Shown here one piece after another: positions 7,774 through 13,421 of a stretch of DNA of 13,421 nucleotides. The number at the start of each line of letters is the position of its first letter. The first letter of the stretch is position 1. The translations under genes were made by a program, and so were the position numbers. The DNA lies in the NCBI GenBank assembly GCA_030641945.1, contig DAOWLL010000012.1, positions 1-13,421 on the forward strand. Reading direction: 5' to 3'. The notes under the pieces were generated by a model that saw only the letters and a program-made list of their open reading frames with translations, had not been told where the DNA came from and made no database searches. Origin of the DNA: Gammaproteobacteria bacterium (GTDB taxonomy: Bacteria > Pseudomonadota > Gammaproteobacteria > SZUA-229).

Positions 7774-9178
7774 GAGTTTCTCCTGGATCTGCACTGTCAC
7801 CTGCTGATAACTGAACGTCTATCGACTGCGGCACAAGTTCAGCCACTGTGAGATGATCCTCATTGAAATACTTTCGTGCGACATGCTGCACCTGTTCCGC
7901 TGTAACAGCATTAACGCGATCAACATATTCATCCTTTGTCTGCCAGCCCAGGCCAACGGTTTCCATGATGCCAATCTTCATTGCCTGGTAAAAACTCGAA
8001 TCCTGCTCAAAAACCGATGAAGCAACCACCTGGGCTTTCACCCTGGCAAGCTCATCTGCTGTTGGCAGTTCATCCTGTATGGCTTTTATCTGGTTAATAA
8101 TGGCCGTTTCCATGTCTTCCATGGAGATGCCATTGGAGGGTATTGCCGATATGGTAAAAAGACTGTCGTGCAAAGCATAAATACTGTAACCGGCACTCAC
8201 ACTGGTTGCAACCTGGCTACCGCGCACCAGGTTCTTTGAAAAACGCGAACTGTTGCCGCCATCCAGCAAGCCTGATAACAGCTCCAGCGCGTAAATATCA
8301 TCCTTGTTTTCCGAGGTGTTCAAAACCGGGACCTTGTAACCCATTACCAGAAATGGAACACGTGCAGGAACCTTGACCTGGACTCGCTTGATACCATACT
8401 GCTCCACTTCCCTTCGTGGTTTGAGTTGAGGGATTTCAGCCGGCTTCAGTGGTCCAAAATATTCTTTGGCCAGAGAGAATACCTGTTCTGCCCGAACGTC
8501 ACCGACAACCACCAGAGTTGCATTATTAGGCGCATACCAGGTTTGATACCATTCACGTAGATCATCTATTTTCATGGTATCAAGGTCTTCCATCCAGCCG
8601 ATGATTGGCTTTCGGTACGGGTTATTGACAAAAGCCACAGCGTTGAAACGTTCATAAGTCAGCGATGTCGGCTTGTCATCAGTACGCAGGCGGCGCTCCT
8701 CCTTGATCACTTCAATTTCCTTGAGAAATTCATCCTCACCCAGCAACAGATTTCTCATACGATCTGCTTCCAGGTTCAGGCACAGCGCCAGGTGGTCATT
8801 TGAAATTCGCTGGAAGTAGGCCGTGTAATCCTTGCTGGTAAATGCATTCTCACGACCGCCGTGAGCAGCAATGATTTCCGAGAACTCGCCTGCAGGCGTA
8901 TCAGGCGTACCCTTGAACATCATGTGTTCGAGTACGTGTGAGATTCCCGTGATGCCATCGTGCTCGTAGCTGCCGCCTACCTTGTACCAGACTTGTGTAA
9001 CAAGTACCGGTGCACGACGGTTCTCCTGCACAATCACTTTCATTCCATTTTTAAGCACCATAGACTGAATACCGGTCTCAGCATTGTTGTCATCGAGCTC
9101 ATCACCAGTCATAAAAACAAAAAGGGTCAGGCCGATAACCAGCGTTGCCAGCGCGACCAATGTTATATAAATCCGCAT
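7763..9178 (-). CDS. M16 family zinc metallopeptidase, catalytic subunit
   Basis: This 471-residue protein has an N-terminal hydrophobic segment (about 4-23), either an uncleaved anchor or a signal peptide, so it acts in the envelope. The inverted zinc motif HxxEH is intact at 81-85 (HVLEH), followed by HGGRENAFTSKDYTAYF (106-122) and the distal Glu region VIKEERR (157-163), which supplies the third zinc ligand. The second half is a degenerate M16 domain. Together with the downstream non-catalytic gene it should form a heterodimeric oligopeptidase; the substrate is unknown. AAGGAG lies 14 bases before ATG 9178, slightly far. The gene starts the minus-strand run and is divergent from ftsY; a TATCAT (-10-like, 9220-9215) lies in the shared 84-base gap without a good -35. 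Confidence 0.94.
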   Translation of the reverse strand: MRIYITLVALATLVIGLTLFVFMTGDELDDNNAETGIQSMVLKNGMKVIVQENRRAPVLVTQVWYKVGGSYEHDGITGISHVLEHMMFKGTPDTPAGEFSEIIAAHGGRENAFTSKDYTAYFQRISNDHLALCLNLEADRMRNLLLGEDEFLKEIEVIKEERRLRTDDKPTSLTYERFNAVAFVNNPYRKPIIGWMEDLDTMKIDDLREWYQTWYAPNNATLVVVGDVRAEQVFSLAKEYFGPLKPAEIPQLKPRREVEQYGIKRVQVKVPARVPFLVMGYKVPVLNTSENKDDIYALELLSGLLDGGNSSRFSKNLVRGSQVATSVSAGYSIYALHDSLFTISAIPSNGISMEDMETAIINQIKAIQDELPTADELARVKAQVVASSVFEQDSSFYQAMKIGIMETVGLGWQTKDEYVDRVNAVTAEQVQHVARKYFNEDHLTVAELVPQSIDVQLSAGDSADPGETHAH

Positions 9179-9262
9179 AATTCAGCCAAAGGCTCCTTTA
9201 CTTGAGTCAGTGCGATGATAGGATATCCGCCACATTTACTCTACTCATTATTGAATTCAGCC

Positions 9263-10243
9263 ATGTTTGGTTTTGGTAAGCGCAAAATAACCGTTGAAGA
9301 CGTTTCGACAACTGAAACTGCCGCAGATTCAACTGCTGGCAGTCTGGCCAGTCGCCTGGCAAAAACCCGGCGCGGCCTGGGTGACAGCATGGCCGACTTT
9401 ATCCTCGGCAAAAAAAATATCGATGCTAATACACTGGAAGACCTGGAAACCAGTCTACTCAGCGCTGACGTCGGCGTTGAGGTCACCACTGAAATAATCG
9501 ATGATATGCAGGCACGGTTGTCACGCAAGGCCCTGGCCAATGTCGATGCCCTGCAGCTGGCATTATCTGAGCATATGCTGGAAATCCTCCAGCCCTGTGA
9601 GCAGCCGCTGCAAGTCGACACACAAAAAAAACCCTTCGTCATACTTGTTGTCGGCATCAACGGTGCTGGCAAGACAACCAGCATCGGCAAGCTGGCACAT
9701 TATTACCAGCAGCAAGGCAAGTCTGTCATGCTGGCGGCAGGTGACACCTTCCGTGCAGCAGCCGTCGAGCAATTACAGGAATGGGGTTCGCGCAACAATG
9801 TAGCCGTGGTAGCACAGGCAACCGGTGCTGATCCTGCCTCGGTGATTTTTGATGCCGTACAATCAGCCCAGGCAAAAAATACCGATGTTATTATCGCGGA
9901 TACCGCGGGCCGGCTGCACACACAAAGCAACCTGATGGATGAACTGGCCAAGATAAAACGTGTTATGGCCAAACTTGATGCTGATGCGCCGCATGAAACA
10001 CTGTTGATCATGGATGCCGGTTTTGGACAAAATGCACTGCAGCAGGCAGTACAGTTTCACCAGGCGCTGGGCCTCACCGGACTGGCTGTTACCAAACTCG
10101 ACGGCACTGCCAGGGGTGGAATTTTATTTGCCATCGCCCGCAAGCTCGGCTTGCCAATACGTTTCATTGGCGTTGGTGAAGGCATTGAAGACCTGAGGCC
10201 GTTTCACGCCAGAGAATTCATTTCGGCACTGCTTGAAGATTAG
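9263..10243 (+). CDS. ftsY: Signal recognition particle receptor FtsY
   Basis: This 326-residue SRP receptor GTPase docks SRP-ribosome complexes at the membrane. It has a short N-terminal tail (MFGFGKRK), then the N domain (about 30-110, with LETSLLSADVGVE at 61-73) and the G domain: P-loop GINGAGKTT (131-139), DTFRAAAVEQL (161-171), DTAGR (213-217), TKLDGTARGG (277-286) and IGVGEGIEDLRPF (302-314). The long acidic A domain of E. coli FtsY (497 residues) is absent, as in many bacteria. ATG 9263 is chosen because it gives the typical MFGF start; ATG 9215 would add 16 unlikely residues. Oddity: residue 254 is Phe in DAGFGQNA, where this GTPase family normally has Thr (DAxTGQ). The TAG stop coincides with the left end of an inverted-repeat insertion. 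Confidence 0.97.
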   Translation: MFGFGKRKITVEDVSTTETAADSTAGSLASRLAKTRRGLGDSMADFILGKKNIDANTLEDLETSLLSADVGVEVTTEIIDDMQARLSRKALANVDALQLALSEHMLEILQPCEQPLQVDTQKKPFVILVVGINGAGKTTSIGKLAHYYQQQGKSVMLAAGDTFRAAAVEQLQEWGSRNNVAVVAQATGADPASVIFDAVQSAQAKNTDVIIADTAGRLHTQSNLMDELAKIKRVMAKLDADAPHETLLIMDAGFGQNALQQAVQFHQALGLTGLAVTKLDGTARGGILFAIARKLGLPIRFIGVGEGIEDLRPFHAREFISALLED

Positions 10244-10361
10244 CCCGCATATTGCATGAGAACGCTCACAAATCCACTTAAGTACAAGAACGGGATTGAA
10301 ATTTTTCGACTATTAGAAAAGTACACTATGTACCCAACAACGCTATGCAATATGCGGGCTA
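10241..10361. mobile_element. Putative 119-bp MITE-like insertion between ftsY and ftsE
   Basis: Perfect 17-base inverted ends, TAGCCCGCATATTGCAT (10241-10257) and its reverse complement (10345-10361), enclose 87 bases with no ORF. Both outer ends are TA. If TA is the target duplication, removing one copy and the element restores GAT-TAG followed by 17 bases to the ftsE start, a normal operon spacing. The ftsY stop codon is identical with or without the insert. TA targeting recalls IS630/Tc1-type transposases, but I do not recognise the ends. A large hairpin in the ftsYE mRNA is the alternative reading. Confidence 0.55.
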
Positions 10362-10379
10362 GGCAATAGATCAGCATCT

Positions 10380-11072
10380 ATGATTCGATTTGACAACATC
10401 AGTAAACGTTACCCCGGTGGTTTTGAAGCACTGAGCAGGGTCAGTTTTCATCTGCCGCGTGGCAAACTGGCCTATTTGACCGGTCATTCCGGCGCCGGCA
10501 AGAGTACCCTGCTGAAGCTGATCGCGTTAATAGAACGGCCCAGTCGTGGCCAGATCATTCTTGATGGCGTCAACCTGAACAACATTCGCAATAAACGCAT
10601 TCCACAAATACGCCGTAACATAGGCATTATTTTCCAGAACCATCATCTTCTCTATGACAGGCCTGTTTTCGATAATGTTGCCATGCCACTGGTGATACAG
10701 GGTTACCGGCATCGTGAAACCAGAAAACGTGTTCGCGCTGCACTCGACCAGGTCGGGCTGCTTAACAAGGAAAAGGTAGACCCCATTACACTGTCTGGCG
10801 GTGAGCAGCAGCGCGTGGGCATTGCACGCGCCATTGTTCACAAGCCCGCCTTGCTGCTGGCAGACGAGCCCACCGGCAATCTCGACCCTGAACTATCCCG
10901 CGAGATCATGGAACTGTTCGCACGCTTTAACCTGTTTGGCACCACTGTACTCATTGCCAGCCATGATCTTGACCTGATCAAACAAATGAAATTCCCAACC
11001 ATCAGCCTCAACAAGGGCATGATAGAAAGCAACGATCTGCTCGTACCAGGTTCGCTGGGACAGGCCGTCTGA
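10380..11072 (+). CDS. ftsE: Cell division ATP-binding protein FtsE
   Basis: This 230-residue cytoplasmic ABC ATPase works with FtsX at the division ring to regulate cell-wall hydrolysis. All ABC motifs are intact: Walker A GHSGAGKST (35-43), Q-loop Gln86 in IIFQNH, signature LSGGEQQ (138-144), Walker B LLLADE (158-163) with catalytic Glu163, D-loop GNLD (166-169) and the switch His195. The MIRFDNISKRYPGG start is typical. Length is near E. coli FtsE (222). It overlaps ftsX by one base (TGATG). No clear ribosome binding site is seen upstream, and the gap to ftsY has been widened to 136 bases by the inverted-repeat insertion, which could affect coupling to ftsY. Confidence 0.97.
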   Translation: MIRFDNISKRYPGGFEALSRVSFHLPRGKLAYLTGHSGAGKSTLLKLIALIERPSRGQIILDGVNLNNIRNKRIPQIRRNIGIIFQNHHLLYDRPVFDNVAMPLVIQGYRHRETRKRVRAALDQVGLLNKEKVDPITLSGGEQQRVGIARAIVHKPALLLADEPTGNLDPELSREIMELFARFNLFGTTVLIASHDLDLIKQMKFPTISLNKGMIESNDLLVPGSLGQAV

Positions 11073-12028
11073 TGCCAAAAAAACAGCGCAAGGGGCCGGA
11101 AAAGAACAGCAAGCTGGTTTCCTACCTGACGCACCACTTGCAAATGCTTATTGCCAGCCTGGGCTATTTATCGCGCCAGCCTGTCTCAACCTTTATGACC
11201 AGTGCCGTTATCGCTATTGCGCTGGCATTACCTGCGGGCCTGTATATAGCCCTGGATAATGCCTCTCAACTCAGTGCTGACTGGGACGGCACAACACTGA
11301 TTTCCCTGTTCCTCAAAGACGATGTCAACATCAAAACAGTGGAGAAACTGGCCGCCAGGCTTGGTCAGAGCAAAGAGATCGAGAAAGTCAGCATCATCAA
11401 CCGTGACCAGGGGCTGAAACAATTTCAGAAAATATCCGGCTTCGGTGATGCCATCGAGCTCCTCGATGAGAATCCCCTTCCTCACGTCATCACCGTTCAG
11501 CCTGTGGTTGATCAGCAAAGTCCAGACAAGGTGGTGCACCTGGTTAAGACGCTGCAGAACGAGAAACTTGTAGAGCTGGCACAACTCGATATGTTATGGG
11601 TGAAGCGTTTATATACTCTGCTTGACGTTGCCCAGCGCGGCGTCTGGATAATAGGCAGCCTGCTTGCGCTTGCGGTACTGCTCATCATCGGCAACACGAT
11701 TCGGCTGGACATACAGAACCGGCGCGAGGTTATTGAGGTGTCAAAATTGATCGGTGCCTCCGATGCCTTCATACGACGCCCCTTTCTCTATACCGGCATG
11801 TGGTACGGGATCAGTGGCGGCCTGATTGCCTGGCTGTTAATTGCAGTCTCACTGGGCATCATGGACGAGCCCGTACAGAAACTGGCCGCGCTTTATCACA
11901 GCAGCTATGAGCTCAGCGGCCTCAACAGCAATGATATAGCCACATTGATCGCGATTAGCTGCATCCTTGGCCTTGGTGGTTCCTGGCTGGCCGTGGGAAG
12001 GCATTTGAGTGAAATCGAGCCCAGTTAA
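11072..12028 (+). CDS. ftsX: Cell division protein FtsX, permease-like subunit
   Basis: This 318-residue inner-membrane partner of FtsE has a cytoplasmic basic N-terminus (MPKKQRKGPEKNSK), TM1 about 41-61, a periplasmic domain about 62-185, TM2 about 191-210, a cytoplasmic loop with REVIEVSKLIGAS (218-230), TM3 about 243-264, a short periplasmic loop and TM4 about 289-308. This is the FtsX fold: the large periplasmic loop recruits murein hydrolase activators (EnvC in E. coli) and the loop before TM3 contacts FtsE. Start overlap with ftsE (TGATG) implies coupled translation. No convincing terminator follows, so some transcription may run on into rpoH. Confidence 0.95.
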   Translation: MPKKQRKGPEKNSKLVSYLTHHLQMLIASLGYLSRQPVSTFMTSAVIAIALALPAGLYIALDNASQLSADWDGTTLISLFLKDDVNIKTVEKLAARLGQSKEIEKVSIINRDQGLKQFQKISGFGDAIELLDENPLPHVITVQPVVDQQSPDKVVHLVKTLQNEKLVELAQLDMLWVKRLYTLLDVAQRGVWIIGSLLALAVLLIIGNTIRLDIQNRREVIEVSKLIGASDAFIRRPFLYTGMWYGISGGLIAWLLIAVSLGIMDEPVQKLAALYHSSYELSGLNSNDIATLIAISCILGLGGSWLAVGRHLSEIEPS

Positions 12029-12168
12029 GGCATTATCAGCCGGCGCCTGAACTCGCCCCCCACGTATCAAATTAATATTAATTATTTCATATAGTTATAC
12101 GGCTCTTGCCGTCTCCTGCACGATCACAGAAATAGCCTCTGGTAGCAGAATATCCACTAGCATCCCCG

Positions 12169-12196
12169 GGAACTAATTGATCGTTTAGCACTCTCA
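12169..12196 (+). promoter_or_regulatory. Predicted sigma-E-type promoter of rpoH
   Basis: GGAACTA (12169-12175) and TCTCA (12192-12196) are separated by 16 bases. This matches the extracytoplasmic sigma-E pattern GGAACTT-N16-TCTRA at 6 of 7 positions in the -35 and 4 of 5 in the -10. The spacing is that of known E. coli sigma-E promoters, including rpoH P3 as I recall it. The predicted start is near 12202, giving a leader of about 39 bases. Sigma-E transcription of rpoH has precedent in E. coli; its use here is inferred from the motif. Confidence 0.6.
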
Positions 12197-12211
12197 TAAA
12201 AGGAGTGCTAA
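12185..12211 (+). promoter_or_regulatory. CIRCE operator (HrcA-binding site) upstream of rpoH
   Basis: TTAGCACTC (12185-12193), nine bases, then GAGTGCTAA (12203-12211): an exact match to the CIRCE consensus TTAGCACTC-N9-GAGTGCTAA, with all 18 arm positions conserved. CIRCE is bound by the repressor HrcA, normally at groESL or hrcA-dnaK promoters, and HrcA activity depends on GroEL. Here it ends 29 bases before the rpoH start codon and covers the -10 and start region of the predicted sigma-E promoter. No groES, groEL, hrcA or dnaK is in the window, so the target must be rpoH. hrcA itself should be elsewhere in the genome. Confidence 0.93.
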
Positions 12212-12240
12212 TATATGACCATAAAACAGAGGAGCAATTG

Positions 12241-13116
12241 ATGTCAGACACATTGGCAATGAATAAAGCACTGGCACCAGCCAGCGCTTATTTACCCGTC
12301 AGCGTTGATAACCTTGACGCCTATATTCGCCAGGTTAATAATTTTCCTATGTTAAACGCTGATCAGGAGCGCGAGCTCGCAGTGCAATTTCATAGCAACA
12401 ATGATCTCGAAGCCGCGCAACGGCTCATCATGTCGAACCTTCGTTTTGTTGTCAGCATAGCCCGTGGCTACATGGGCTACGGCCTGTCTTTCAATGACCT
12501 TGTTCAGGAAGGCAATATCGGCCTGATGAAAGCTGTAAAGCGTTTCTCGCCCGAGCATGAAGTTCGCCTGATCTCCTATGCCGTTCACTGGATCAAAGCT
12601 GAAATACATGAGTTCGTGCTGCGTAACTGGCGCATCGTTAAAGTTGCCACTACCAAGGCCCAACGCAAACTGTTCTTTAAACTGCGCAGTTCTAAAAAGC
12701 GCCTGGGCTGGTTCAGCCAGGAAGAAGTCAATGATGTAGCAGACAAGCTCGGCGTCAAACCCGAAACTGTTCTGGAAATGGAATCGCGTCTGAATGCGCA
12801 TGACCTTGCCTATGACAACCCGCTTGACGATGATGATGACAACCATTTTGCACCCGCCGCTTACCTGAGCGACATGCGAGCCGATCCAGCACAGCAGCTC
12901 GAAGCTGATGACTGGAGTTCGCAGAATCAGACCACCATGATGTCATCATTAAAGCATCTTGATGATCGCAGCCGCACAATCATCCAGCGCCGCTGGCTTG
13001 ATGAAGACAAGGCAACCCTGCATGAACTCGCGAAAGAGTACCAGGTTTCAGCAGAACGCATTCGTCAGCTTGAAAGTAACGCCCTGAAGAAACTAAGGGT
13101 CGCGTTTTCAGCCTGA
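12241..13116 (+). CDS. rpoH: RNA polymerase heat-shock sigma factor RpoH (sigma-32)
   Basis: This 291-residue sigma factor directs RNA polymerase to heat-shock genes. Visible parts are the sigma-70 region 2 ([19 protein letters not shown] at about 66-84, [18 protein letters not shown] at 85-102, [14 protein letters not shown] at 117-130), the RpoH box QRKLFFKLR (141-149) that separates RpoH from RpoD and RpoS, and the region 4.2 helix-turn-helix (about 259-285). An acidic run DDDDD is at 196-200. Length is close to E. coli (284). ATG 12241 is chosen for AGGAG at 12230-12234; an upstream in-frame GTG (12205) lies inside the operator and lacks a binding site. Control is predicted from a sigma-E-type promoter overlaid by CIRCE. 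Post-transcriptional heat control, known in E. coli, cannot be judged here. Confidence 0.98.
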   Translation: MSDTLAMNKALAPASAYLPVSVDNLDAYIRQVNNFPMLNADQERELAVQFHSNNDLEAAQRLIMSNLRFVVSIARGYMGYGLSFNDLVQEGNIGLMKAVKRFSPEHEVRLISYAVHWIKAEIHEFVLRNWRIVKVATTKAQRKLFFKLRSSKKRLGWFSQEEVNDVADKLGVKPETVLEMESRLNAHDLAYDNPLDDDDDNHFAPAAYLSDMRADPAQQLEADDWSSQNQTTMMSSLKHLDDRSRTIIQRRWLDEDKATLHELAKEYQVSAERIRQLESNALKKLRVAFSA

Positions 13117-13142
13117 AGACACGTTCTATCAGTTATCACTAG

Positions 13143-13175
13143 AAAGCCCCGCTCAAATAGAACGGGGCTTTTTTT
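13143..13175 (+). terminator. Intrinsic terminator of rpoH
   Basis: AAAGCCCCG (13143-13151) and CGGGGCTTT (13163-13171) form a perfect 9-base GC-rich stem with an 11-base loop, and the T-run continues to 13175. It starts 27 bases after the rpoH stop and is a textbook Rho-independent terminator. Confidence 0.93.
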
Positions 13176-13284
13176 ATGGGCCTTCACCCCATCAAGTGGG
13201 TAAAAAATTCAAATGATTGCCACAGAGAACACAGAGGTTTTAGCCGCAAATAACGCGAATATTTTTATTAAAGCTACCATTCTC
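13176..13284. repeat. Spacer with a degenerate CACAGAG repeat arm
   Basis: This is non-coding DNA after the rpoH terminator. It holds two CACAGAG heptamers nine bases apart (13221-13227 and 13230-13236), the same unit as in the repeat at 3151-3258, but no matching opposite arm follows. It looks like a single, decayed arm of that repeat type. The rest is AT-rich with nothing recognisable. Confidence 0.5.
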
Positions 13285-13365
13285 GTAGGGTGGGTTAGGC
13301 GAAAGCCGTAACCCACCAGATTGCATTAATCGCGTGGTGCAATACGCTTCGCTATTGCACCCTAC
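13285..13365. repeat. 81-bp double-hairpin interspersed repeat with GTAGGGTG ends
   Basis: Terminal inverted octamers GTAGGGTG (13285-13292) and CACCCTAC (13358-13365) enclose two hairpins. The first (13289-13317) pairs GGTGGGTTA with TAACCCACC around a GAAA loop. The second (13336-13361) pairs GGTGCAATA with TATTGCACC. Similar GTAGGGTGGGTTA motifs are common dispersed repeats in many bacterial genomes, as I recall. TCTC stands just outside the left end and, one base displaced, the right end. It resembles a small non-autonomous element. Confidence 0.7.
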
Positions 13366-13389
13366 GTCTCTGGATGCCAGCAAGGAACA

Positions 13390-13421
13390 GGACATATGTC
13401 CACAGATAAACGCAGATGAAC
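13390..13421. repeat. Partial second copy of the window-opening repeat
   Basis: These 32 bases match positions 1-32 with one difference (CGCAGAT for CACAGAT in the second unit), including the palindrome GGACATATGTCC. The window ends inside the left arm, so the rest of the repeat is not visible. It is in direct orientation with the first copy. Confidence 0.8.

Noticed and set aside
7774..7800. Longer start for the second M16 protein
   Set aside because: It would place nine residues before a good signal peptide; AGGAG is correctly spaced for the ATG at 7773.
9215..9262. Upstream ATG for FtsY adding 16 residues
   Set aside because: The added hydrophobic stretch is not typical of FtsY, and MFGFGKRK from 9263 matches the usual start.
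9241..10060. Antisense open frames across ftsY
   Set aside because: They lie opposite a clearly coding gene, lack ribosome binding sites and show no recognisable domain. The same applies to antisense frames in ggt, the M16 genes, ftsX and rpoH.
12099..12112. ACGGC-TCTT-GCCGT hairpin as an ftsX terminator
   Set aside because: The stem is only five bases and no U-tract follows.
12205..12240. In-frame GTG start giving RpoH 12 extra residues
   Set aside because: The GTG lies inside the right CIRCE arm with no proper ribosome binding site, while AGGAG at 12230-12234 is ideally placed for ATG 12241.

Overview
The window reads as the chromosome of a free-living, non-enteric gammaproteobacterium. 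The evidence is the gene order fdx - coaD - rsmD - two M16 peptidases <-> ftsY - ftsE - ftsX - rpoH, which from memory matches the arrangement in Pseudomonas and relatives. Individual proteins agree with this: a YfhL-type ferredoxin, an RpoH with its RpoH box, and FtsY without a long acidic domain. No prophage, integrase, CRISPR array, tRNA or rRNA is visible.

Layout. Positions 1-93 hold an inverted repeat built from CACAGAT units. A minus-strand gene (236-1096) encodes an orphan TfpX/TfpZ-type pilin accessory membrane protein. Divergent from it is a two-gene plus-strand unit: a membrane fatty-acid hydroxylase/sterol desaturase-type di-iron protein (1176-2051), overlapping a TVP38/TMEM64 (VTT) membrane protein (2041-2712). 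A 91-residue protein of unknown function follows (2771-3046). A second long inverted repeat (3151-3258) sits between convergent genes. A compact minus-strand run then reads from right to left: catalytic M16 peptidase, non-catalytic M16 partner, rsmD, coaD, yfhL-type ferredoxin and ggt. The plus-strand ftsY-ftsE-ftsX unit diverges from the M16 genes and is followed by rpoH with its own control region and a strong intrinsic terminator. The last 200 bases hold further dispersed repeats, ending in a partial second copy of the repeat that opens the window.

How the genes work together. FtsY receives SRP-bound ribosomes at the membrane. FtsEX couples ATP hydrolysis at the division site to cell-wall hydrolysis. 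RpoH directs the heat-shock response. The M16 pair is probably an envelope protease, RsmD methylates 16S rRNA, CoaD makes dephospho-CoA and GGT handles periplasmic glutathione.

Main discoveries. (1) A perfect CIRCE operator, TTAGCACTC-N9-GAGTGCTAA, lies directly upstream of rpoH, which would place the heat-shock sigma factor under the HrcA repressor. (2) A sigma-E-type promoter, GGAACTA-N16-TCTCA, overlaps it so that the operator covers the -10 and the predicted start. Envelope stress (activation) and chaperonin availability (repression) would then converge on one promoter. (3) A 119-bp insertion with perfect 17-bp inverted ends flanked by TA sits exactly on the ftsY stop codon and recreates it. 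(4) FtsY carries Phe in place of the normally conserved Thr of its DAxTGQ motif. The regulatory readings are inferences from motifs and need experiments; the gene calls are mostly secure.
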